Of a stretch of 64,000 nt of DNA, positions 1-13,189 are shown piece after piece. This stretch comes from Acestrorhynchus altus (taxonomy: Eukaryota > Chordata > Actinopteri > Characiformes > Acestrorhynchidae). Location of the stretch: NCBI GenBank assembly GCA_034509495.1, contig JAVGWO010000026.1, positions 5,375,665 through 5,439,664 on the forward strand, given 5' to 3'. A model generated the notes under the pieces. That model saw only the letters and a list, made by a program, of their open reading frames with translations. It was not told the origin of the DNA and did not search any database. How positions within the stretch are numbered: the stretch's first letter is position 1; each line of letters opens with the position of its first letter. Both the position numbers and the translations under genes were made by a program.

Positions 1-485
1 TCCAGCTAAGTTACGCAGGCCCAGTTTGTATATCATAGAAATGCTTTTTTATGTTTAGGCAGGAATCCAGCACAGTTGGATGATTTCTGTGCTCCAACAC
101 ACTGACAAAACCTGGCAATTCACCGCTGAGTTGGATCAGGTGTGCTAGATCAGGAAAATCACAAAACTCAAGAATTCTCATATTGATACCAGTCAAATAA
201 ATCCCAATCATTTGATACAGATCAGTTATTTATCTTTATAAAAAAAGACTATAAGCTTTAAAATGGGCTGTTTTATTGGGATCCCCCAGTCTCATTGAAA
301 GGATAAGGATCAGGACATATCCAAGTATTTTTAATAGACTGGGTATCAACTTTTTAATGAAATACATTTCTTCATTTTTCCTTGCTATTGTCAACCTCTG
401 GCTTGCTTAAGAGATGCTTGGACCCATATTTCTCTAAAGTTGATTTGTTTCTTCGTTGTAAAAAAGCATTATATGAATAAACATT

Positions 486-488
486 GAC

Positions 489-545
<57 letters not shown>
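486..545. repeat. (TGAT)n microsatellite
   Basis: About 14 uninterrupted TGAT units. Confidence 0.95.
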
Positions 546-1367
546 TTTGAAGCAAAGTTTCTTCTGCAACATTATGCAACATTAACAGACACTATTCTCA
601 ACTGCTGCTTTAATCAGCTTCGAAGGAGCTTCTCATAAAGTAACAGACCAGGAACTATTTTAGAGTGGAGCATGAAAATGTAAATGTAATATCAGTGGTT
701 CTTTGTCTGTGTTTAAGCTGTTCTTCCATAAAATGTTTGTCTATTTTCTGCCTTTTTTTTGTCTGTACTACCAAAAACACATAGCTTGGTTCTCCTCTCG
801 CAACTAATTGATTATACAAAGACCAGATTGGATTAGATCAGATAGGGGACAAAACATTATCAGTACATCCCTCAGATTATATACTGAATCCCATTAATTA
901 GGTTAGTGAGAAATCACTGCCATCACTGTGACATGACTGCATGTGTTCACTTCACTCTCGATGAGCTTCTAAACGTAGACCATCATGCTGAAACTACTCC
1001 AACACTCTCCCACTGGAAGAAACAACAGCTTACAACTTCATATCAGTAGGATCAGGTTTGTTGTTTTGTTGCATCTGACATCTGGTCCAGCATTTCCTGC
1101 TGACGTCATCCCAGTGGCATCAATGCAATGCAATCACTACTGTCATGAAAAAACTTGTATCTCCATATTATTTAAATCTGGCAGATGTTCTTTACAGGTT
1201 TCCTTACATATGTCAAAATGTCATGCTGAATGGACCAATAGAAATCCTCCAAAATCACTTGGAATACAATCACAGTGACAAGTTACCACTTGTCAAGATA
1301 TGAGGTTTGTCCATAACAGCGACAACAACATCTACAACTACCTACACTAGTAATATAATAATATAAT

Positions 1368-1380
1368 ATTATTAATATAC

Positions 1381-1477
<97 letters not shown>
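1368..1477. repeat. (TAA)n-(TTA)n mirrored microsatellite
   Basis: About ten TAA units run directly into more than twenty TTA units, which are reverse complements, so the tract can fold on itself. Confidence 0.95.
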
Positions 1478-1478
<1 letters not shown>

Positions 1479-1844
1479 CAGCAACTCAAACACAAAATTC
1501 ATTATAAACACATACAGTACTACTGACTATATAAAAGCAGCCCTAAAAGGAAAACACTGAGATGTGTAAAGGAGATCATCTGTTCCTGTGTAAAAGTTAA
1601 GGACCTGTTATACACACACATATATGCACATGCACACACAGCATTGCTTGCCCTATTCTGTGTTACTCCCACTGTAGCCTGACCTACAGCTAATGGAGAG
1701 CCTGCTGAGTGATGCTGTAAAGAGCCTTGTGTGTGTGTTGGTGTCTTTCACTCACTCACTCGCCTCAGGGCATCCCACAATGCCCTTCTCTACCCATACA
1801 CCCACTCACATAACCCTCTGTCACCACTATTAAATCTGCTACAG

Positions 1845-1847
<3 letters not shown>

Positions 1848-1918
<71 letters not shown>
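1848..1918. repeat. (GA)n microsatellite
   Basis: GA dinucleotide run with a single GACA interruption. Confidence 0.95.
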
Positions 1919-1924
<6 letters not shown>

Positions 1925-2624
1925 GAAAAATAGCAAAACTGCATTAATGAAGCAATGAACAAAAAGGAAAAAAGGAAAAGAAAAACAAATAGTCAACAAA
2001 TGTTGAAATGATGCGCCACCCTTGATTAACGAGGTCCTGAGACAAACTTCAACTGTTCACATTTAAGCAAATCCTAATACACAGTTACTGTCCTTCATAA
2101 CATAACAATATAAAAACAAATCCATCAGTATGGTCTGTGTTAACATTAAGAATCTTACAAAGTCAGGACGTAATAAAATATCATAAAAAATATAGACAGA
2201 CCTTAAGCAAGCTGTGCATACAAGAATATCTCAGAAATAGAGGCTTACTGCAAGCAGGACCGGAGGAAAATTCCAGCTTCAAGAACTACAAGACATTTAG
2301 ATGCTACAAAGTGTTTGTAAGCTGTGATTCCTGCCAAAGAGGACTGTGAGAGCCATTCCAAATGTTTTGCATCATTATCCTGATATAAAAGCCATCTTCT
2401 TTTCAGCTTCAGTCTTTTAACAGATGGTTCGAATTCTGCATCCCAGAGTTTTGAGGAATCCATTCTTCACTTCACCTGTGCATTACTGCCGATGCCACAG
2501 TCTGCAACATACCAAAAGCATGATACATTCACCCTCATGCTTTACAGTTGGCAAGGTGTTTCAAAAGAGTTCTATTTTAACCTCATCATTCCACAGTACT
2601 TGTTTCTAAAATTTGTCTAGATCA

Positions 2625-2800
2625 GCGTTTCTTAACCCTGGTCCTACCGGAACCCCTAGCCTGCATATTTTAGTGCTTTCCTTGCTCCCACCACATCTGG
2701 TTTAACTAGTTATCTCACTAACAAGCCCTTCAGAGTTGCATGGGTTAAATGTGCAGGGCAGGGGTGCCTCCAGCACCAGGGTTGAAAAACACTGGCCTAC
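2625..2800. repeat. Short dispersed repeat, family C ('cctggtgc...ggttgaaaaacac')
   Basis: Starts gcgtttcttaaccctggtcc and ends caccagggttgaaaaacact, so the ends are inverted. The same design recurs at 13190-13385, 45205-45320 and 54945-55065, with the internal motif of a 'gatt...aatcaggtgtgctgg' type. Confidence 0.6.
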
Positions 2801-4019
2801 ATGTTAACATATAAACTGTTCAGTTTTAGGACAAAGTCCTTCTAGTGATTCTTCCATTAAAATTATGTTTGTACAACCAATGCTGTCATCAACGTCAGCT
2901 CAACCTTCCAGCTAATTTCTGGCAGTCATATGTGGGTTTTGATTTGTCATTCATACCAGTTAATGAGCAGTTCTCTCAGAGTCTTCCAGATTTCATCTTG
3001 ACCTTCACAGTTTTCTGCACTGCCATTTCTTACAGTAAAAGTAACAGCATCCACGGTAGAAAACGTCTGGCTGTCTTGGAGCTACATGTGTCTTTAACGA
3101 ATGCCATAGAAGAAGACTCTGGTTCCCTAAAGAACCATTTCTGTGAAAGTAAACAGAAAGTTGTACTGCTTATACAGGCAGTTCAGCCAAGATCCTGCTT
3201 CTTAAAGTTGGAATAGGAATACAGATCTTCATCCATTGCACCAATCAGTTGCTGGTATTTGAGTTGCTGGTATTTGATCTGGAATGGATAGCAGCCTCTC
3301 TTTATGTACAGAGATGTACAAAACGTCCAGAAAAAATAATTGAATGGTTGCAATAAATACAGCCAAATAGCTTATTTTTGAATGCTCATTACCTACAGTG
3401 CACTGGCTGATAAACAGTATCAGAGTTAGGACTAAGATTTCATGTGGATGTTATATTGTGTGGATGTTAAATTATAAGATAGCAGGCGGGTGAAGGTGGA
3501 TTTAAATGTAGGTATTACGATGAGACCACAGTTCCACAGATATCTAATACATATTTTTGTACAAAACACATTATAAAACCTACAAAGAGATATTAAAAGT
3601 TGTAGGAGGGCAGCAGCACTGCTCACTATGACTAATAGCTGAAACTTTTTTAGGTGGTGATATGGGTGGGCAAGATTGCTTTCATGCAGTTGTGCGTCAG
3701 TTCTCACCCACATATCCTTGGATAACTGCAGATATCTGCACATCAATGAGTTTGATATAAACCAAGGTCAAATCCTGGTCAATGTACAGCAAAAAACAAG
3801 TAGTGCTATACAAAGTTCAAGCAGTATAAATCTCTGAACTCTTGTTTATTAATTTCCCCAATTACAATCAATACTTTTATAGTATTTATACATTTAGAGG
3901 CAGTTTTAAAGTTTAATTTTAAACACACCTGCACATAACCTTTAACATAATTATTAGAAATTGAATTTTCTGAGGAAAATTAGGACACACCCACATTTTC
4001 TACTCCTTTATGTTAATGT

Positions 4020-4800
4020 TTAAAATTAATATCAGGTTCAGCACATCAGCTGCAAAAAATTAGAGGTATCACCATGACAAGATCCAAAGAGTTTTCAGAG
4101 GCCTTCAGAAAGAAGGCTGTAAACACGAGTCTGGGAAGACAATGAAAGAGATAACAAATCAGCCATTCCAATATCCTGAAAATAATGGAGAACATTTAAA
4201 TCAACTGCCTACACGCTGAGGTCAGGCTGTCCTAGCAGACTGCAAAATAAAGAGGTTTTCAACAAATGAAATGTCATGGCAGGACCTACAACTCGCTCTT
4301 GCCATTGTTGATATCAAAGTGCTGCATAAGGTTGATTCTCATGGAATGAGAATGAACCACTTGCTGTCAAAAAATAAATAAACATCAGGGTTTAAGAGAA
4401 CACCTAGACAAAGAGCAGAACATCTGGAACAATGTGCTTCAGACAGATACACAGGAACCTCATACCAACTGTGCAGCATGGTGGTGAAAGTGTCATGGCT
4501 TGGGCCTGCTTTGCTGCAGCGAGTCCTGGAGAGCTCCCCAGCCCATAGAAACCACTATAAAATCTTTATTTGTATCAGAGGGGCTTGAGGAAAATATAAG
4601 ACTGTCTATATCACATACCTGAAAGAACTCTGCCTGGAGGAGTGGGAATATATTATTTCATGTCAATGTCAGAGACAATTCAGGAATTGTGTCAGACAAT
4701 TAAAGGAAACATCTAAATAACATTATTTTAGTCAAATGAGGGAATACCAGTTAGGGGTGTCATAACTTTTCCCTCACAAGACACTTGCATTTCTATTAAT
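4020..4800 (+). mobile_element. Decayed Tc1/mariner-like transposon
   Basis: A relic transposase start (ATGACAAGATCCAAAGAG at about 4074, reading MTRSKEFSEAFRKKAVN) resembles the N-terminal helix-turn-helix of fish Tc1-like transposases. Further on, around 4420-4560, are traces of the catalytic region (ggtggtgaaagtgtcatggcttgggcctgc in outline, with a VMAW-G-type motif). Multiple frameshifts, no intact ORF. Flanking blocks at 3890-4020 and 4780-4860 may be terminal sequence but clear inverted ends were not identified. Confidence 0.55.
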
Positions 4801-6956
4801 TACATTTTGCAAATGATGACAATTGTTCCTTTTAAGTGTTTATTTTTATCACCTCTACCTGTCAGTGTAGTTAAAATGAAGATCAAATGTCCATATGTTT
4901 AAATATAATCAAAATGTGGTGACGTTTTGGGGATTTGATTTTATTCTGCATAACTGCAGACAATCTAAAGGCCAGGAGCTGACCTCCCATCAGTAATCAA
5001 CAGCAGAGCTGCTAATGAGGAATGGATCTTCAGCGTTATATCCTAAATGGAGGAAGAAAAGATGATGATGTGAGATCTGCTCTTGGCAGGCTGCTGGCCT
5101 GTTACCACACGGTTACACAAGCAGGCAGGGCTGTGGCCTCTCTGTAGCACTAGGAGGTGTGTGTGGTCAGCGGAGAGACTCCTAATGTGGGCCTGCAGCA
5201 TCCAAAATCCGAGTCTGTGCCAGGACAAGCAGTAAGAGCCAGAACACACACACTACAAAGGGTGAGCGGAATGCAAAGCACTGCGTTCAGACACAAAAAC
5301 ACAGGTTAGACAGAGAGAGAGAGCAGAAGAGTGGATGATTTCAGTAGTGCTGAAAGATGCATACGTGTCAAGGCTCACAATGAGAAAACACACTGAAAGA
5401 CTAGCAAAGACACAGCCATCCAAACATCCACATGTGTGTTGTAGCAAGAGCATTCCAGTTGAAACCTCACTAGCTGTAGCAGAATAAACGATGGTAAAGG
5501 GTGCATCCCACCGGCATTATGAGCTAGCACAACAGTGCGGCCAGTCTAAATCCCCTGGAACAGTTAGAAGTGCTCTGGAAGACTTTTCCACAGGCTCTTG
5601 CCACTGGCAGGAAGCCACGTACTGTAAAAGTCAATCAGACCTGATCTAGGACCTGCTTCTCCTAGCTGTGGTGGGTTGGGATGAGGGGGAAAAAATGGTC
5701 CCAGACCAGTGGTAGCTCCATGCACGGCCTGTAAATGTAACCAAACACTCCATAGCTCCTTATTAGTCCACCCATAAGCCTTGGGTGTATGTAAACAAGA
5801 CTAATGCAGAGAACACTCAATTGGCTTGTTAAAAAGTGGGAAGTATTGCTGAAGAGCTGTGTGCCTGATCTTGTTTGTTTCAAAGTTCTCAGACAGTTGG
5901 TTTTTGCCTTGCGTACTGTAGTACAAGACATTGTTTTTTTGGACAAGTATACAGTTCTGATCCTAGATCAGTAACTCTGAGATGCTTTGTACACTCCACA
6001 TATGGGCCCAGTTCCTCAGCCAGCACTTTGGCTGCTCTCTAGGGCTCATTCAGCACTTTGTGAAGTTCAATAACAGCTCGAAAGCTGGAGTAAATTTCAA
6101 ACGCAACAATGAATTGGAGCACAAACAGGGTTAGAAAATAAGGTGTGAAAAAAGGAAAATAGAGAACGTTGCTGCTTTGGAGCAATCAGCTGACTGAGAT
6201 CATTATCACTGCTGTGAGAATGGAGCTGTGGAAAGCCTCAGGAGGAAGGCAGGAGTGAACTGCTATATTTACTCAGTGACAGGTACCCAAGTATTAGTAC
6301 TGTCTTCAAGTGATAATATTTTTATTCTGCATGAATATATGTGAGTATAAAGTTAAGTCGTTAATATTTAGTTATGCATAAAATCTCAATGATAATGGAA
6401 TTAACAATCCAGCCTTTGTCGGTTACGTATGACGTCCCTGAAGCACCCTTTTGGAGACTGCAGTGAGCAGTGCAGTGATTGCAATAAAGTTTCATTACTT
6501 TTATAACCTTTGTTAGTGCTGGAAGCAGAATAAACCTGGAGAAGCAGAAGCAAAGTGAGGAGATACTCAGACAAACTCAGCAAGGATGACAGGGACAGTT
6601 CTTTGGATAAACACTTGTATCATCCGTGGTATAAGTGTATATACCTGTGAACAGTTATGAAACTAGGCTATAAAGCCCACAGAGGTTTTATGAGAGCAGA
6701 TAGGTGGGAGATTTATTCACATTTCAGCTGAAGGACAGCAGCAACACAGCCCTAAGAGCAGAAGCTACAGTCACGGGAAAGATTTTAACATATTACAAAA
6801 TATGGACACTGAAAGGGATGGAGGTGATATAACTGAACACATACAACTGAAGAAATGTCTTGTAAAGATCATTAGTTAAAGTTATTAGAACTGCAGTTTT
6901 ATTGTGAGGAAACATTTAAGACACACCCACAATACTTACTACTTAACATGCCTAAA

Positions 6957-6973
6957 ATATACATATATATTAG

Positions 6974-7029
<56 letters not shown>
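6957..7029. repeat. (TA)n microsatellite
   Basis: Nearly pure TA run. Confidence 0.95.
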
Positions 7030-7033
<4 letters not shown>

Positions 7034-7420
7034 GAATGATGATGATACTCTCCTAAAGTGTCCAAAAGTAAACTGTAAACACTCTTCAGCCCATATAAAT
7101 AAGTAAATGAGTATCCCGTCTTAAAACAACCCAAGGCTTTTTGACTCTGTTATACTTCTATTCCAGACTTTTATTTTTATTTGAGTCAATATTTTTTCAA
7201 ATAACAGTCCATTCACCTGAGTATAGGCTTAGGCTGCTTGGCCCACCTCTGAACAGGAGGGAGGAAAAGGAGAGCAGGAGAGGAAGGACTGTTGTATTGG
7301 AACAGTTCGCTCCTCTGTTTGTCACATGACTAGGGATTAATAAGAGAAGGCAGAATGGAAAACATCTGCTGAGCATTATGGGCCATTGGGGGACGCCCTA
7401 ACGCCTCTCACCCGGTGACT

Positions 7421-7491
<71 letters not shown>
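7421..7491. repeat. (CA)n microsatellite
   Basis: About 35 uninterrupted CA units. Confidence 0.95.
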
Positions 7492-7496
<5 letters not shown>

Positions 7497-8254
7497 TCAT
7501 TTCCTCTCCTGAGGAACAAGGCTGGACCGTCTGCACCATTTCTTCACTTCTCCTCATCCCCCTCTCACTGTACCCCTCCACTCCACTCCCTCCATATTTC
7601 ACACTCTCTGACATGCAGGAGAGCTGAGTCAAACACAGAACCCGAGTGAGCTGGAAAAACAAGAAGTGAAAAAATGGTTTTCATAACTGGATGATGTAAC
7701 CCAACCATCAAATTCACTTAAGGCAGCAAATCTGATCGATCCCAACTCCAAACTGAGCCCCGAACACTGTTTACATGAAGAGAGGAGGATGACATCACAT
7801 CACATGAGGAAAGGAGGATCAGGAAAGTGCTTTAAAGTGCTCATTACAGCTGTGAGATCATCCCAAAAATGTAATTTGGAGAACAGTTAAATGCATAATA
7901 ATAATATCATGGTAGGTCAAAAGCTGTTCTATCCCTCTAGATCGCGGAGCTTCTCACATGGATTGCAGTAACATCACAATAAGCTGAAAGCTGCAGTTTC
8001 TTCTGCAGGAAACAATATTTCCTACTTCACTGATCATGCAAAACTTTAGGGTTGGGCCGCAGAACATTTATGCTGAATCCAGTGGTTTTACAAAATTATG
8101 AGAGTATTTGGAAACTGTCACTTTTGGCCGTCAAGAATCTAAGGAGAACTCCAAACTTTTGAATGTGAGTCCACATAGACAAGTTTGTCTTCGGGGACAA
8201 TCACATACATTTCTGTTGTCACTGTCTAGACAACCTGTCTGAAAGATGTGTCCC

Positions 8255-8456
8255 TCTGCAACAGGGGTGTCAAACTGGGTCAGAAATGGACTGGGGTGGC
8301 TGCAGGTTTTCATTCTCAACAACCAGCAGCAATATGTAATTCCACTCAATTAATCAATCAGCCAATCTAATCACATGAGCTTCAGTTTGGCTGGAATGAG
8401 AACCTGCAGCCATAGCCGCCTGTTTCTGACCCAGTTTGACACCTCTGCTCTACAAT
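8255..8456. mobile_element. Palindromic MITE with GGTGTCAAACTGGGTCAGAAA ends
   Basis: The left end (aggggtgtcaaactgggtca...ggctgcaggttttcattc) is repeated inverted at the right end (gaatgagaacctgcagccat...tgacccagtttgacacctct). The arms are about 55 nt, leaving a centre of about 90 nt. No ORF of note. Confidence 0.75.
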
Positions 8457-9674
8457 ATACATCAGCAGCCTGGTATTTATTTCATTCTGGACAAAGGAGA
8501 AATTGTAACTCATACAGTCTTTAACAGAAGCAAAAAATGTGACCAACATCTACTCAAAGGAACCAGCAGAGGAGAAGAATTATAAGATCCTTTGTTATTT
8601 GTACCATCAATTATAACACTATTGTGTGCTTAATTTACAGTGTACAGTTATTTTGCCCAATCTCTTTCCAATTTGTTTGCTTTTTGTATTCTAATTCCAG
8701 AAACTAGGAATTAGTGTTGAGTCCAACAGTTCTGGTATCAACACCTCTGTAAATTTCTGTTCTTTTTGCTATGTAACAGCAAGGCTACACATTATATTGT
8801 TTTAGCACTATCATTGCAATTTGGGCGTGCCAACAGTCACATTGCAGGACATGCAGTCTTGTTTGGCAAATTTAAATAACCGATACAATTTTTTAATGCT
8901 TGATGCAAAAGGAAACTTGTCGCTGTTCTCAATTCCCCCAACATACCTGCCAGAAATAATTTACTCTACTCTTGGATACATAGAGCCAGGGCTGTGCTGG
9001 TAACCTAATTCAGCCCTGGATTATATAACAGATCAGCCCACTTTTGTCCCCCAGGGGTTACCTTTTTGTGGGGTCCAGTTTTGTTTTATCGACTGGGTAG
9101 AGCGCCCGGCCCCTTCGACCTCTCGGTGGCCCACACCCCGGTTATCATGATGGTCAGTCCATCAATGCACAAAGCATTCTTATTACTGTGAAACACTGGA
9201 TGAAGGAGTCCTGCTGCAACATTTGACCAGATGCACATTTGATCAGAATGGTTGGGTTTGTTACAGCATGTAGATGCTGTTACAAATAGTAGACTCAACA
9301 ACAGGGCAGGCATGTAAGAAAATGTGACATGGCAAATGAGAGAGTAATCACAGAGACAGGCCAGGATCAAAATCAGAACAAATGCTACTGAAAAAAGTCA
9401 AATCCAAAGAGCAGAACCAAGGAGGGTCAAAAATATATGAACACTCAGTACACAACAGCGGTAGTTGGCAAACCTTCCTGATATAATGGAGAAACAAACT
9501 GGTTTAAATAGGAATGGGTAAATGAGCAACAGGCGACAGTCATTAGTATTCTGGGGATAATGAGCGTGGGAACAGCTCTTTGCTGGTGGTTTGTGCCCAT
9601 GTGATGGTGAAGTTAGATGCAGCGGTATTATGGGAAATGTAGTGCAAGAATTTGACAGAATACAGTAGGAAATT

Positions 9675-9760
9675 CTATTGTGGAGGCCAAGTGGCTCAGT
9701 GGCCTAATGCTCTAGCACTATGATCCATGCAACCCAGCAAAGGTTACAAGGTTACATTAC
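9675..9760 (+). mobile_element. SINE head fragment (probable)
   Basis: aagtggctcagtggcctaat then gctctagcactatgatcc resembles the head of the SINE at 37570. Without a clear B box; truncated. Confidence 0.3.
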
Positions 9761-10639
9761 AAAGGTTAATTTGTGCTAATTAGGACAGAGTAGAATGGTG
9801 CTGGTGTAGGTCCAGTTGTAGCTTAGACTGATCCACACCAAAAGGACTAATGTTCACCTGATGTCTCCAGTAGGTCATTTTTTGACCTTGTTGCAGAATT
9901 CCTCAGTCAGCAGCATTATTTGACATTCTGAAAGTCATTCCAGGCTGATTTCCTGCTGTGGATACCAACTGAGACTGAATGAGAGCCAGCATTCCATCTC
10001 CAGAGGCACAACTACAGGGCACAACCTGCTCTTTCCCACTGATTTAAACTCCGTTTTACCGCCCTAATTCCTTGCCTTCACTATTATTAGAGAAAACCTG
10101 CAATTGACCTCACATCAGTACAATTATAGTTATTTCTACCAATACAGATACAAACTCTACTGACTATGGGCCAGAGGTGCCGTTATCCCAGCATGCTAGT
10201 GGCATGATTGCTGTCCCCGGTAGCAAGTGCCCAGCGCTGAGATGGCAGAACAAAACCTGCCCATGTAGCTTTACCTCCTCAGCAGTCAGCACTAAAAATA
10301 ACAGCAAACAGACAAACAAACACAGGATGAGCGGTCAGGTGACTCCGCCAACTATGAGCTAATGACACCCGGCAGGAGAGCGAGAACCTACGAATACGAC
10401 CAGAACATTACTTCAGCTTAACACTGCGGGAGTTTTGAATAGTGAAGTCTCTATACAGGTCCTATGATCAGTGTTAATGGACAATATGGATAAAATACAA
10501 TAAAACAATTACTATGGATTGCAATTACAAAATGCCTTACAACCTACACTCCTCATCAATAAATAGTTGCATCCAAGAATCAACTGATTAAATCAGAATA
10601 ACAGTGGGAGATTTTCAGTGCTGAGTCACAATTTTCTCT

Positions 10640-10960
10640 TGGTGGGGACAAATCTATGTGTGGAGACAAGCTCAGCACCAAAATGAACAATTTCTTGTCA
10701 CATATCCAGAAGGCCTGGTGTGGGATGCAATTTACAATAATGCCAGATCACCTTTGGTCATCATTACAAGCACCTTTGACAGCCCAATGTTACGTGACCC
10801 TACTTTTTTTCTGAACACACACTGGGAGCTACTCCAGCAGGACAATGCTCGAGCACATACTGCTGCTGTCTCAACAGCTTGCCTTAAAACGCAAGGCCAG
10901 TCGCATCGCCAGACCTATCCACAGCTGAAAATAAGTGAGATGTTATTGAATGTGTAATCA
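10640..10960 (+). mobile_element. Tc1/mariner-like transposase fragment
   Basis: A 99-codon ORF (10658-10957) contains LLQQDNARAHTAAVSTACL, the signature around the second catalytic Asp of Tc1-family DDE transposases (usually FQQDNARPHTA), preceded by a GLVWDAI-like block (usually VWGAI). The N-terminal DNA-binding region is missing and the C-terminus stops early, so it is a fragment. Confidence 0.75.
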
Positions 10961-11169
10961 ATACCCCTACTGCAAAATCCCCTATGTTCCCCAAGACATT
11001 GCTCTCTTTAATGTTATATCATGGTATTTGATTGTTTCTAAAGAGTGTTTTGGCCAAAAAGACCTAAAAAGATGTAAAATTTGAATAATTTGTAAGTCTA
11101 TTCAAGGTATCTTGTTATCTCTGTCAGCTCTATCAGAGATAGCTAGTGTAGCTAACAATGATAAAAAGC

Positions 11170-11457
11170 ACTCGCGTCAGTCGCTGTAATTCAGTAAAAT
11201 CAGTGTAAACAGAAGCTCCCCTCGTCAGTCGCTGTAATTCAGTAAAATCAGTGTAAACAGAAGCTCCTCTCGTCAGTCGCTGTAATTCAGTAAAATCAGT
11301 GTAAACAGAAGCTGCCCTCGTCAGTCGCTGTAATTCAGTAAAATCAGTGTAAACAGAAGCTGCCCTCGTCAGTCGCTGTTATTCAGTAAAATCAGTGTAA
11401 ACAGAAGCTCCTCTCGTTAGTCGCCGTAATTTAGCAGAATCAGTGCAATCACAGGAC
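11170..11457 (+). repeat. 48-bp tandem repeat, about 6 copies
   Basis: The anchor tcgctgt recurs at 11181, 11229, 11277, 11325 and 11373, and tcgccgt at 11421: an exact 48-bp spacing. The first five units are nearly identical (unit begins ctcgtcagtcgctgtaattc); the sixth is diverged. Units carry TCAGT and AATTCAGTAAAATC motifs. Each unit is a multiple of three but no ORF spans the array. Confidence 0.9.
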
Positions 11458-12821
11458 AGAGTTGTTTAAACAGAGAACAGCAGGGAGAGCGGCAGCCTCA
11501 AACAGAAATAACAGGTTCTGTCTAATTTCTTTTGGTCTGGGAGTCGGTGTCATTACCTGAGCAACACACGTGTATGAATTTGGGGGGCAAAGCTTCTGAC
11601 GGAGCACTGAAGGGAGGGGTGTGGTTGCGGTGTGGTTGAATTCAAAAAACGAGTCATTTTCTAGAGTCATGCTTATATATCTTTTATATCTTGGCCAAAA
11701 CCCAGGAAAGTTATAGTTCCCTCATTTAAAACATTGATGATTAGTTTTCAGGCCAATACTGTTACTGTACTGTAAATAACTTGTGATTTACTGCCTTTTC
11801 TTATGTACATATTCTGAGCAATCAACAAAGGCACACAGCTCTCTGTGAAAGGGAAGGAGCTCCAGAGCTTCCTAAACCTTTATACACCATCCTGTACTTT
11901 TATCAACATCATGGCAAAACCTTTCAACCCACTTTTGGTGGCTTCACTTATACTGTTCGAAATGTGATGAAGAACAGAAAATCTATCTCCTACAAAGTTA
12001 CTGAGGTTTGAGACAACAGCAAAAGTATGACCACATACTCTCTAAATGTGGTTCCCATCAACACCACTGTGTGCACAGGTGGCTGTGGCTAACCACAATA
12101 TCCACAATCAAGGTTCAAAGTTTAAGGTTCAAAGTACAAAACCTGAGCATGGAGCTTGAGTCTTGTGTTTGGCACCTCAGTTCTGAGTTAACTGAAACAA
12201 CAGTGGGCTAACCGGACACCAGCACTTTCTTTTAATCTGTTCCAGCAGCGGAAACAGAGAGAGCATCAAAGACAAGCTCAGCCTTAACATTCAGGACTAG
12301 TTCCTTGGACCACTATCAGACAACTCCCAGAAACAAGTTTCATGAAATATGGATCAAGTGAAACACTAGCAATCTCACCCAGGGAGCCGAAAAACATCCT
12401 GCTCTCAAACAGCATTCGTTCACCAGCCAATCCAACCAAAGCAAAACAAAGAATTCAGCGCCATAGTTTCACTCACATTCATGCATTACGTTACAGACAT
12501 TCTGCCCCAGGTACAATCAAACAAAACAACAGCCTTCGAATGAAAGGAGAGGCCTGTAAAGCATTTGGGTTAAAATGACTGAAAGATAAATACCTGCACA
12601 GCCTTTTCTGTCTGACATTAGATCAGACAGATACCAGAAGCAGAAGAGTTCAGAATGTTCTGCTCTAAGAAACCCTTTCACTAGCCTTTCACTTCTGGCC
12701 ATGACATGTGACATTAAGAGCAGGCTCCACAGAGTCCATGCTCACAGCATAGAAAGCACAGCTGAATGCGTTCTCTCATTCTTCCATACTGTCTCTCTTT
12801 CTTTCTCTTCGTTTTACTAAG

Positions 12822-13165
12822 AAGGGATGAAACGATGCAGATATCGGGTCAGACTGTAAGCATCCAGGGGTAGAGAACAGAACATACAAAGCTGATGGAT
12901 ACAGCACTGATGAACCTCCAGAGAGATCAACCCATCAGCAGAGCTGAACATGCAGGTGACTGGACTCGTCAACAGGGGTGGATGACATGGCAAACACGAT
13001 TTTATGATTCTGTGAAGAGATTCTCACCAAATAGAGAACACGTGAGGTTTGATACATTGGGACCATGGGTTGTAGGTATATCTTTTGGTGTACTGTTTAC
13101 ATTAATAATGGTATTGTTTAAGGGACAGTTTAACTGATAATAATAAAAAGCAGTTGCATAAGAAG
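12822..13165 (+). other. Predicted terminal exon around the 80-aa ORF
   Basis: The tract gtctctctttctttctcttc at 12791-12810 followed by gttttactaag resembles a branch/pyrimidine/acceptor arrangement, giving an exon start near 12822. AATAAA at 13142-13147 would place cleavage near 13160. No upstream exon or promoter was identified. Confidence 0.3.
12895..13137 (+). CDS. Candidate small single-pass membrane protein, 80 aa
   Basis: I do not recognise this protein. The 80-codon ORF has an N-terminal hydrophilic part rich in Arg, Gln and Trp (DWTRQQGWMTWQTRFYDSVK, residues 22-41), a charged stretch (NREHVRFDT) and a hydrophobic C-terminal segment of about 21 residues (LGPWVVGISFGVLFTLIMVL, about 55-74) ending FKGQFN. 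It looks like a tail-anchored or single-pass micropeptide. An in-frame TAG lies 24 nt upstream of the ATG. A pyrimidine-rich tract and acceptor (gttttactaag) end near 12821, the stop is tandem (TGA TAA), and AATAAA follows at 13142-13147. This resembles small muscle and ER micropeptide genes whose whole CDS sits in a terminal exon. No repeat similarity was seen. It could still be a chance ORF. Confidence 0.35.
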   Translation: MDTALMNLQRDQPISRAEHAGDWTRQQGWMTWQTRFYDSVKRFSPNREHVRFDTLGPWVVGISFGVLFTLIMVLFKGQFN

Positions 13166-13189
13166 ACGAATTGTGCAAAACCATAGACC

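Noticed and set aside
1283..1495. Poly-Asn/Tyr ORF
   Set aside because: Translation of the TAA/TTA microsatellite.
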